DNA of 64,000 bases, from positions 1,054,001 through 1,118,000 of the forward strand of contig NC_088117.1 in the NCBI RefSeq assembly GCF_036370855.1, read 5' to 3'. Numbering within the stretch: the first letter of the stretch is position 1; each line of letters opens with the position of its first letter. Of the stretch, positions 55,603 through 64,000 are shown piece after piece. A model generated the notes under the pieces. It saw only the letters and a list, made by a program, of their open reading frames with translations, was not told the origin of the DNA and did no database searches. The DNA comes from Dromaius novaehollandiae (Eukaryota > Chordata > Aves > Casuariiformes > Dromaiidae). The translations under genes were made by a program, and so were the position numbers.

Positions 55603-56586
55603 ATGGGGACACTCCAACCTGGGATCCCGCCACCAGCAATGTTACCTGAATCATGGCCTCTTGTTGTTATTGATCTTAGGGGTTGTTTTTTCACTATACC
55701 GTTACATCCAGCAGATGCACCACGATTTGCATTTACGGTTCCAGCGATCAACAATCAGGAGTCTACACTTTGCTTTCACTGGACGGTATTGCCTCAGGGG
55801 ATGCTAAGTAGTCCGACAATATGCCAAATGTTTGTGGCTCGAGCTATCCTCCCTATTCGCAGAGCATATCCCAGTGCTTTAATTTATCACTATGTGGATG
55901 ATATTTTGATCTCCGCATCCTCGAGGGATGCTGTTCAAACGGTAGTCAAAGAGTTGCGGAAATCTTTGAGTGCTAATGGTCTGTGTATAGCCGAGGAAAA
56001 GGTCCAAGTGCAAGCGCCTTGGAAGTATTTAGGGTGGAAAATTACAGACACGGCTATTCTGCCGCAGCCTTTGCGGCTAGCATCTGATATTAAAACCCTA
56101 AATGACTTGCAGAAACTACTTGGCACCATTAACTGGGTGCGACCTTATCTTGGCATTACCACACAGGATCTAGCCCCTCTCTTTGCTCTGCTAAAGGGAG
56201 AGTCAGACTTAGCATCATCCCGAACATTAACTCCTGAAGCACTGCACGCCCTACAACGGGTGTCCGCAGCTATTCAAAATCGACAGATTCATCGCATCTC
56301 TCCAATGTTTCCAGTTCGCCTGATTCTGATTTATAATGTCTTTCAACCTTACGCTCTCTTATGCCAATGGGTTTCAGGTGACATTGATCCCTTAAGAATT
56401 CTGGAGTGGGTGTTTCTAGCACATGCTTTCTCGAGGACCGTGACCACTGGGATAGAGATGATGGTGCTGCTTATTCAGAAAGGGCGCCATCGTTTGCAAA
56501 GCCTTTTGGCGCAAGATCCGGCTAGTATCTCTATCGCACTGGCCAAGCAGGACTTCAACTGCATGTCAAGGGTTCTACACAGATAG
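55603..56586 (+). pseudogene. pol: Reverse transcriptase fragment, class II
   Basis: Encodes WPLVVIDLRGCFFTIPLHP, HWTVLPQGMLSSPTICQ and the catalytic YVDD (HYVDDILISAS), then the connection region (LQKLLGTINWVRPYLG). 327 codons stay open. The N-terminus is missing, and the end runs into unrelated RNase H/integrase junction sequence before a stop. Confidence 0.88.
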
Positions 56587-57307
56587 TGTTACCCATTATC
56601 CCTCGTTTGGAAGACTGAAGTATGTTCACGTCTCTGTAGTTACCTTTTCCCATTACGCTGTCGCTACTGCCCATGTTGGGGAGAAGAGCCGTGATGTTTG
56701 TCATCACTGGCTTGCCTGTTTCGCCGTAATGGGGGTTCCTGCTCAAATTAAGACTGACAATGGTCCCGCATACACGGCACAACGAACACGGGCATTTCTT
56801 CAAGCTTGGGGGGTCACTCATGTGACCGGAATTCCCCATTCCCCAACTGGCCAGGCAATAGTGGAACGTACCCATCGTACCCTGAAAGAAAAGCTTGAGA
56901 AACAAAAAAGGGGAAATAGCCCTGGCGCTTCCCCACAAGAGCAACTCTGGAAGGCTCTGTATGTTCTTAACTTCTTAAACCGATATACGGACCAGAGTGC
57001 AGTTAATAAGCATCTCTCATGTCCTACAGGGCGAGAACAACCTCGAGTTCGCTACAGGGACCTGGAGACAGGTCAGTGGAGTGAACCGGCGGATCTAATA
57101 ACGTGGGGGAAAGGTTACGCTTGTGTTTCCACAGGTAACGGACTTCACTGGATACCTGTACGACTGATTCGACCTGTTGGTGTGTTCCTCGGGATGCCGG
57201 GTGAGGGCTGGGAGCCAGTTGAGATGAACCCATCTTGGGGTATTTGCGGCGGTGTTTGTCTGCCTTGTGCAGGATCACTGTTGATTTGCAGAGGCTTATT
57301 GCATTGA
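56582..57307 (+). pseudogene. pol: Integrase, class II, first catalytic Asp lost
   Basis: One frame runs from THYPSFGRLKYVHVSVVTFS through IKTDNGPAYTAQ and TGQAIVERTH to the C-terminal DNA-binding block (DLITWGKGYACVS). The second Asp and the Glu of the DDE triad are present. Where the family has the first Asp there is Val (VSVVTFS). Confidence 0.82.
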
Positions 57308-57440
57308 TGAGATATAGATAGAATATAGGCTGATAAGATATAGATAGAATATAGGATAAGTTATAGATAGAATATAACTGCACTGATAAGTTATGGATAG
57401 ACTATAAGTGCACTGATAAGTTGTGGATTAGATAGAATTA
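57306..57440 (+). repeat. (GATATAGATAGAATATAG)n short tandem repeat
   Basis: Imperfect repeats of GATAAGATATAGATAGAATA and GATAAGTTATGGATAG between integrase and the 3' LTR, in the place env would occupy. Confidence 0.85.
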
Positions 57441-57601
57441 GAGTGGAAGCCTTTTAAGGGATAGGATTGGACGTTAGGCTTGGGGCATAAGTTAAGAAGG
57501 CACTGACGTGTGAATTGGTAATCTTGGTAAGATCTCTAATCCTTGTTATCTGTCTCCCCTACCTGACAAGCTTTAAGTTTAATAAATAAAAAGAGGGGAT
57601 A

Positions 57602-57960
57602 TGTTGGGGACCAAGATTGAGTGATGCTGTGTAGGACAGCAGAGCATCTCTAAGGCAGAAAGTAATGATCTGGTAACTATGAAGTTGCCAGTGATCATGT
57701 GTCTTCCTGCCTATGTGTCAGCAGTCATGGTGTGCCTTCCTGCCTATGTGTCAGCAGCTGCGGTGGGCCTGTCCTGCTGGCCTGGCCTGCCCGCCTGCTA
57801 GGCATCAGAAGACACCTTACCCACCTATCACAAGATGCCACAATGCCAAGAAGATACTTGGAGGAGTGGCTGAGCTGATGGCTATATAACCAGCCATTGT
57901 GTTTTCAATACAGGCTTTTTTGCACCATTCTTCTTGTGGTCCATGTCGTCGAATGCCACA
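57602..57960 (+). repeat. 3' LTR of the class II ERV
   Basis: 359 bp, preceded by the purine tract AAAAAGAGGGGATA. Differs from the 5' LTR mainly by an internal duplication of TTCCTGCCTATGTGTCAGCA (about 57704-57753) and the absence of the private stretch. Confidence 0.93.
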
Positions 57961-58343
57961 CTGCACGTTTTAGAAATGAAGCCTTTGACTTTTCATCAAC
58001 TCAGCTTGGCTTCTTGTCCGCTAGCCACTGCCTCTGGTTTCTTCACACCGGCTCTCCTTGCACCTCCAAATTGGCAGAGCAGGCTTTGGACTCAGAGATG
58101 CCTTCCCACTGCGGATGTGAGAAGACAGGATCCCCTGGGTGAAAACACTTCTGAGGTCTCCCTTTCAGCTCCAGACCTTTCCTGTGGTCATAATCAAGGT
58201 TTTAGTCTGAAGTCAGTCAAGACCTCAGCTGTGAAGTTCCTGTCAAAGAGGCATTTCTTTGGGGTTGGTGGGGGGTGCTTGGCTACACTTGCGTCTGCTG
58301 CCTTTCTTGGTTGGAAGTGCACTGAGTGGTTATGAGCTTGCTG

Positions 58344-58839
58344 ACTCAGAGCTTGACATATCTATCATTTGCTTTGCAGAGTTCAATAACATCTGGACTT
58401 GTACATCCTATTACCTTAGTCTACAGCTCGTGCTGTACCAGGTGGGACTTGCCTCCTGTTCCTCCCCTCATACCCTGGTGGTTTCAGTCCTCTTAATATC
58501 CCCATGTCATGCAGTGCCATGATTCTTTCTGTCCTTTGGAAGCCAGAAAATGCCCCAGAAGGACACTGTGGTTGACTAATGTGCCACAGACACTCAGAGC
58601 TTGACATATCTATCATTTGCTTTGCAGAGTTCAATAACATCTGGACTTGTACATCCTATTACCTTAGTCTACAGCTCGTGCTGTACCAGGTGGGACTTGC
58701 CTCCTGTTCCTCCCCTCATACCCTGGTGGTTTCAGTCCTCTTAATATCCCCATGTCATGCAGTGCCATGATTCTTTCTGTCCTTTGGAAGCCAGAAAATG
58801 CCCCAGAAGGACACTGTGGTTGACTAATGTGCCACAGAC
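58344..58839 (+). repeat. Perfect 248-bp tandem duplication
   Basis: 58344-58591 and 58592-58839 are identical by eye, from ACTCAGAGCTTGACATATC to AATGTGCCACAGAC. No element signature is seen in the unit. Confidence 0.95.
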
Positions 58840-59142
58840 CAGCTTCCCTGTCAATGGAGACAAAAGTGGAAGTCCAAGCGCAGTTTCAGAAAGTGATGGA
58901 CACTTTCTGGAGCTTCTCTAGTCCCTGCAGAGAGAGCAGAAAGGCCCTTAGGTCTCCTCTAGTCAATGGATAATTGCTCAGCTTTTACTACACCAAACAG
59001 TTCTTAGAGGGTGAAGAAGAGGAAGAGGAAGAACTCCAGACTCTGTAGGCCTTTGCCAAAGCTCTCCAAAGTGCCCAGGTCAGGTACAACCTCAGTCAGT
59101 TTTTCCATCACAAGAATGCTTCGTATTAGACTTTCTTTTCAG

Positions 59143-59299
59143 CCTGTCAGAATTGCTGGACTGGGGACATTTGCTGTTGTTAGAGAGCGAGTACAGAATA
59201 GAAAGAATGACCTGGTGGTTGTTGAGAGACCAGTGTTTCGTCTTTCGAGGGCTATTGCAAAGGCTTATGATCTCCCGTATGACAACAAAGATATTCCTG
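59143..59299 (+). CDS. CCDC81-like exon: HU-like domain
   Basis: Acceptor TTTCTTTTCAG, donor CTG|GTAAGA, 157 nt, phase 1 out. Encodes PVRIAGLGTFAVVRERVQ and LVVVERPVFRLSRAIAKAYD, the beta-hairpin and following helix of the family. Confidence 0.9.
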
Positions 59300-62200
59300 G
59301 TAAGAAGAAAAACCCCTTTGCTCACTCTTGCAGCTGTGTCTGGAGCGATCCTCTCCTTTCAAAGCACCTCACCTTCTCTCTGCTGTGACCATCAGCCTGG
59401 TGTCCCCTGGGGAGAGGACACTGACACAAACAGTGGAGACATTTGCAGATAAACTTGGGGGGGTGGGGAGGGGAGAGGGGAGAGGAATTCTAAGGGCTGT
59501 TGTGAAGTCCTGCTGTTTTCCTTCTTCATTCCAGCCATTTGACATGGCATGGCTAATCTTCTTCAAACCCAGAGTATATGGCCTGAGAGAAGAGATGCAA
59601 TGGGCAAGCATCCTCCCCCTTGTCATGGGGACTGTCTCCATCCTCCCTGCTAGTCGTGCTGTCCTGTGTACTGTTCGTACCACAGGGCTGAGAGGCTTTC
59701 TTCCTATTTCTGTGTTGAAGAAATCATTGCTGTCCCCTTGGCATCTCAATTGTAAGAGAGCTTTGAACTTCTTCCAGGAAGGGATTACAGCACTTACTTT
59801 CAGGGAAATTACCAGAGGTACCAACCAACCTATACTCTGTATCACCTCTAGTCCTAGCAGATGCTGACTCTTTAGTTTATTCTGTTTAGCATTTCAGTAA
59901 CGCTTTCTTCCTCTTGCACTATTTTCCAGATCATAACCACACTGAGCAACTGCAGTATGCTCGGATTGCCTCAGACATCTCCATTTCTCAGAGGACAGTG
60001 GAGGGTTGCATAGAAAAGACCATGCGTCTATTCTCTCTCTGCATAGAGAATGGCAAGAATGTTGCCTTTGTTTTAAATGATGTCGGCATGCTTGTTATCC
60101 AGGGAAAAGATGTGAAAATAAGATTTTATAAAGACTTTCTGAAAAGGCTGAATGGGACTGAAAAGATGCTAGAAGCTCTTCTTGGAGTAAGATTTCCATT
60201 TTTCCAGTACTACTTGGAGTTCTTTTGCACTTCTCTTAAAGGACAAGGGAACTCATAGCTCCTCTTTCCAAAAGAGGTCTAGCTTCTGGGGCTAGACATG
60301 GACTATAGCTCTCTGTAAAGGCCTTCTCTCACATTCAGAGGTCTTGGCAGCAGAAGGATGTAAGAAAAGCTGTACTGGGTCCAATCAAAAACTCCGTGAG
60401 CCCACTGCCATCCCCAAGAAAAAGCCTAAGGGAAAGAGCCTAAGAAAAAGCTCTTTGGGCACCAGCAGAAAAGCTGGTGGGCTTTTCAAAAGCAGAAAAG
60501 CTATTTGGGCTGGTGCCACTCTGAGTTAACAGCATCAGGTGACCTTGCTGCTTATTAATGAGTTTCTGCTTTGGCCATGTTTGGGATTCTGAGGTAGTGA
60601 GTTTGGCAATTTCACCATCTGCTACACACAAACATTTCTGAGCCCCTGTTAGAAAATGCATGCCTAATCATTTCATGGGACAGCCCTGAGTTCTTGTGTC
60701 AGGAGAACTCATCATGCCCCCCTCACCTTCTCCCTGTCCAGCATGTCTTTCACAGCTGCTTCTTGACTTGGGCGAGACCCAGAGGCACCGGCAGACATGA
60801 GCTCCTCATTCCCTCTGAGGGAGGAATGATTTACCCCAAGACGTGCAGCCAGGCTGCAGCACAGCCCTGGTTCCCAGCTCTGTCTCTCCCACCTGGCTCA
60901 CTCTCTGGGGTCTTGTCAGCATGTTGTCTGGGCCTTTGCTCCAGTAGGTCCCCATCCAAGATCCGGACCCCCTCAGATATTTGGCACTCCCAGGTCTTAA
61001 CAACTGTGCAAAGGAAAAGGAAGGACTATGCCTCTCTGTAACTCCAAGCTGCAGATGCAGTCATTTGCATCCTAGGAGAGACTTGGGGTTAAGCCCATAT
61101 CTGAGTCCTTTGTTCTCCATTCAGGAACAGTCACAACAAGCCAAAAGACAAAAGCCAACACCCAGAAACCCCAGCTAATCAAATCTGCTTGCCTTCTTGG
61201 ACTTCTCCATTAGAAAAGAATGGGCCTCCTGACTGAATCTCATGATTCTTGCCCTCAGAAAAAAGCCTGGTGATGCTATTACCCATTCCAAATTATCTAT
61301 TTAACAGCTTCTCTTTGCTATTACTGTTATTATTGTTAATGAAGGAGCACTTGGTGACAGGGTTTCAGAGGGACAGGAGCAGGAGAGTGGCTTGCTGCCT
61401 CTGTGAGCAAGAAGACAATTTCCTTGGCATCATCTCACATGTCTCTGTCTCTATTGCAGATGCCAGAGATGAGGGATTCCGTCCTGTCAGGCACTGAGAC
61501 TGTGGCTTCCCAGATCCGCTCTGGCAGTGTCATTGTCTTCCCACAGTGAGTATGTTGGGTTCAGCAGCCCCTGGCTGACCAAGCCAGGACCTTCTCAGCT
61601 TGCGTCTGGTTGTGCTGTCTTGCCAGGGCTTGTGAAGTCCTCTCAGGAAGTTATTCAGAACTAATCAGCAGTGGACCTCTATGATGCATCACACAGTTTC
61701 TGGATATAGTCTAGAGTAATGCTGCATATTCTGCTCTCTTACCAGAGATTTTACATTAGCTCCCTAATATCTTTGTGACCAGATTATTAACACAAGGTGC
61801 AAAGCAAATATGGAGCTCTTATTCAAACTGGAGTCTTCTGGTTTCCAGGTATGAACTCCAGATTGTGCAGCCTGCCATCAAAGGACCCGCAGAGCTCACC
61901 GAAGAACAGGAGGAGGAGAAGGATGATAATGGCAACAAAAAAGGTAGTGGAAGGGTTGACACCTGGGTGGTGTTTGGACATTCTCCTCACTAATGGGACA
62001 TTATAGCCAAGGCTACAATGCAAGGCATAGGCAACTTCATTTCATTTTGAAAGTTGGGAATTCCAATCCTGCTTTCTTAATTGTTCACAAACATACAAGT
62101 ATCTTTGGGCTGAACACACCAAAAGAGTGAACTTGCACACACGAGATCTGTAGAGAGATCCCAAAGTCTGTGCCCTTCATGGGAATTTCTCCCTCCTTCC

Positions 62201-63868
62201 CCGCAAGGCTCCATTTAGTCACCAGCATTTCTCAGCAAGGCCTCCCCCTGCTTTTCACAATATAGACAAGAGAAGCCAGTAGTACCAGAATTCCCCAGGG
62301 AATAACATTACCCTTTAGAAATTAAGAGTTGGACAACATCCAGTGTCAGGAAAGGCCTAAAACCTCATGGGAAACATGGCTCCAGGGGGATGGCTTGGTG
62401 CAGTTTCATCACATGTATGCACACCTGCACATCATTCCTGTTAGAATGGGCACAAAGATGCTGTTTGAAGAGTTCTCTGCTTTCTTGCTTGCAGGGGCTC
62501 TTCCTGACAATCGCCTTCTCTCCAGAGAGAGGCATGCTCCACCCAAAAAGACTTCTATCCATAAGGAGGAAGACAAGATGCACAAAACCAGGGGAAAAAG
62601 GCTTCCTGCCAGGTCGAACTTGGGGGAAAATGGATGTGGGGGACCCTGTGCTCTTATTCTTTTTAGGAATAAGAAGTTTCCTTCAGACACAATGTCTGGG
62701 CTAAGTCTGGCAGGCTATTACCATGTGGTACAGATGCTAAAGTTTCCTTGTTGGGTAATCAGAGCATTAATGCAACTGCCAGGAGGGATCTGTGGTATTA
62801 GAGCCTTGAAATAACAGACAGGAGCCTCCATTCCCATGACTCTGGCCTTCTTCTTGATCTACCAAGAGAAGGCCTAAACCTGGGCATCCTGAGCTTTCCT
62901 AGGGAATGTTGTGCCACACCTGATGTTGCAGCTTGGGGTTATCTCTTTCTCTGTATTTGAAAGTACTTGGTCGAATGCAACCAATCTTCCTGCAGAGCTA
63001 GCTGCCTTCTGCTGCAGGGGCAGGGGCACACCTTGGGAGACCAAACTGGAAAACAAACTCGTCCTCTACTCATACAGATGCCTTCTATTCTACCTTTTTA
63101 GTCCACCACCACCAATCCAGTGGAGCTCAGTGAAGAAAGTGGAAGCCAAAAAGAAAGAAATCCCTCATGCTGGACCAAAACTTGTAAACTTTATTGCTGA
63201 AGCTATTAAGACAAAAGAGCAGGTATATAATAGGGAGTGATGCAATGTTTGCGTAGTAGTTTATTGTAGAAAAGCACAGTTGTACAGCCATTGACTCTGA
63301 AAAGATGTCGCAGTGTGTGCTCATTTGTACATTAAGTGACTTCTCCTGGAGTCTACTTTAAAAGATGGGGGTTACTGTATGTTTAGAATCTGCTCTTCAC
63401 TTCTGTTGCCTCATGAAACACATTAGAACACCTTCCTTGCCACTATTCATAATGGAGTTCAAAATCAAAATGCCAGGCTTTTCTGGGATAGGAAATAGGA
63501 GTTTTTTAGATCATTGGTTAGTTCACACCTTGGTTGAGCCCACGATAATTCAGGAGCAAAACACAGCTGACAAAAAGGGGCAGAAAAGAGAGTGAGAAAT
63601 CAATAATAATAATGAATATAAAAACAAAAGCAGATGAGACTGACATTGCTGCTGTTACATTTCTGTGGCCCTCCAGAGAAGAATCCTCCAGGTTAAGAAA
63701 CGACACCAAAGAGGTCTCCGTGAACTTCAAGCTGTAGAAAGACAGGAGAAGAAAGAATGGCAGAAGAAAGAGAAAGACAGAAGGAAAGAAAAGGAAAAAT
63801 TGGCACCACCGATCCCTGGGAGAGGAAAGGATAAGCTACAGAGGGCCACGGTACAGGCAGCATTTTAA
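59143..63868 (+). CDS. Coiled-coil domain-containing protein 81-like (gene span, seven exons seen)
   Basis: Exons read by splice sites and phase: 59143-59299, 59930-60186, 61460-61545, 61849-61943, 62495-62612, 63102-63222, 63677-63868, together 1026 nt with stop. The first two encode HU-like domain sequence of the CCDC81 family (VRIAGLGTFAVVRERVQNRK; ARIASDISISQRTVEGCIEK). Later exons are charged linkers, and the last is a Lys/Glu/Arg-rich coiled coil. The mammalian protein is linked to centrosomes; birds carry many CCDC81-like copies. The normal N-terminal exon, before the first HU-like strand, is not seen in 57961-59142. The copy may be N-terminally lost, or that exon may lie beyond the ERVs. 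No internal frameshift was seen, so it could still be expressed. Confidence 0.82.
59930..60186 (+). CDS. CCDC81-like exon: second HU-like segment
   Basis: 257 nt, acceptor ATTTTCCAG, donor GGA|GTAAGA. Encodes QLQYARIASDISISQRTV, IENGKNVAFVLNDVGMLVIQ and DFLKRLNGTEKMLEALLG. Confidence 0.92.
61460..61545 (+). CDS. CCDC81-like exon
   Basis: 86 nt, phase 0 in and phase 2 out. Encodes MPEMRDSVLSGTETVASQIR followed by SGSVIVFP, which fits directly after the previous exon in this family. Confidence 0.85.
61849..61943 (+). CDS. CCDC81-like exon: acidic linker
   Basis: 95 nt, acceptor GGTTTCCAG, donor AAG|GTAGTG. Encodes YELQIVQPAIKGPAELTEEQ and then EEEKDDNGNKK. Confidence 0.85.
62495..62612 (+). 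CDS. CCDC81-like exon: basic linker
   Basis: 118 nt by the donor CAG|GTCGAA, which is weak but restores phase with the next exon. Encodes LLSRERHAPPKKTSIHKEED and KTRGKRLPA. The right edge is the least certain in this gene. Confidence 0.65.
63102..63222 (+). CDS. CCDC81-like exon: Pro/Lys segment
   Basis: 121 nt, acceptor CTTTTTAG, donor CAG|GTATAT, phase 2 in and phase 0 out. Encodes PPPPIQWSSVKKVEAKKKE and PKLVNFIAEAIKTKEQ. Confidence 0.8.
63677..63868 (+). CDS. CCDC81-like last exon: coiled coil and stop
   Basis: 192 nt from acceptor CCCTCCAG to TAA. Encodes RRILQVKKRHQRGLRELQAV and a run of Lys, Glu and Arg (EKKEWQKKEKDRRKEKEKL), a likely single alpha-helix or coiled coil, then RATVQAAF. 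Sequence to the window end would be 3' UTR. Confidence 0.82.
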   Translation, partial: RRILQVKKRHQRGLRELQAVERQEKKEWQKKEKDRRKEKEKLAPPIPGRGKDKLQRATVQAAF

Positions 63869-64000
63869 ACTAGACAGGAAGAAAACATCTCTCTCCTACA
63901 GAGGAGCTTGAGATTTCAGGCTATTTCAAGTATTCCTGGAACTCTTACTGCAAAATGGCAGGAGTCTCATGAGAAAGGGTCAATTGGGCGACGCAGTGAA

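Larger units (their letters stand above)
54191..57960 (+). mobile_element. Class II (beta-like) endogenous retrovirus, deleted
   Basis: Two clearly matching LTRs (54191-54540 and 57602-57960) bound a 3.06-kb interior. It contains a primer-binding site, the front of gag, a capsid scrap, RT, most of integrase and a polypurine tract. Most of capsid, nucleocapsid, protease, the RT N-terminus, RNase H and env are missing. No clean target-site duplication is seen at GCAGGG / CTGCAC. Confidence 0.92.

Noticed and set aside
58416-58770. Repeated open frames encoding the same peptide
   Set aside because: They are products of the perfect 248-bp tandem duplication; nothing else supports coding.
59011-59140. 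Basic open frame directly upstream of the first CCDC81-like exon
   Set aside because: It reads through the polypyrimidine tract of the acceptor at 59131-59142 and does not resemble the family N-terminus.
60344-60529. Lys/Ser-rich 61-codon frame with repeated KKKPKGKSLRKSS-type sequence
   Set aside because: It lies in the intron between exons that already join in phase; no acceptor or donor fits.
1-64000. tRNA genes, rRNA, CRISPR arrays, bacterial-type operons
   Set aside because: None seen; the tRNA-like phrases at 17600 and 35960 lack a full cloverleaf and are better read as old SINE pieces.

Overview
The window reads as bird nuclear DNA. It carries several CR1 LINE copies with the avian-type 3' end, an ANKMY1 orthologue with vertebrate intron spacing, a CCDC81-like gene of the kind expanded in birds, GC-rich gene starts, and three endogenous retroviruses (ERVs). 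The order within birds cannot be told from the sequence alone.

Layout: 1-5000 holds two adjacent minus-strand CR1 copies with complementary internal deletions, next to a purine-rich minisatellite-like repeat whose inverted partner lies at 7960-8252. 5000-10600 has no gene I can support. 10606-32636 is ANKMY1 on the minus strand: 15 exons encoding MORN repeats, ankyrin repeats and a C-terminal MYND zinc finger. All junctions keep phase except one, which is exactly one base short. A plus-strand CR1 (20076-21565) sits in one of its introns. The CpG-rich start lies at 32380-33010. An old, diverged CR1 lies at 34750-35650.

36765-44718 is a nearly full-length class I (gamma-like) provirus on the minus strand with LTRs, a tRNA-Arg-type primer-binding site, gag-pro-pol in one reading phase broken by stops, and an env that has lost its middle. 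A separate fragment of the same LTR abuts it (44719-45045). 45740-49695 (plus) holds a gene I do not recognise. A signal-peptide exon is followed by five symmetrical phase-1 exons of exactly 72 nt, two further phase-1 exons, a transmembrane exon and a short basic tail. The stop codon overlaps the AATAAA signal. The ten exons sum to 996 nt with no in-frame stop. This is the best candidate for something undescribed here.

51412-53840 is a 5'-truncated class I ERV on the plus strand whose LTR shares a U3 block with the 36.8-44.7 kb provirus. 54191-57960 is a deleted class II (beta-like) provirus with intact 350-bp LTRs and no env. 58344-58839 is a perfect 248-bp tandem duplication. 59143-63868 carries seven exons of a CCDC81-like gene (HU-like domains plus a C-terminal charged coiled coil). 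Its N-terminal exon is not visible and may have been displaced by the ERVs upstream.

Exon coordinates come from reading splice sites and phase by eye. No alignment, expression or database evidence was available.
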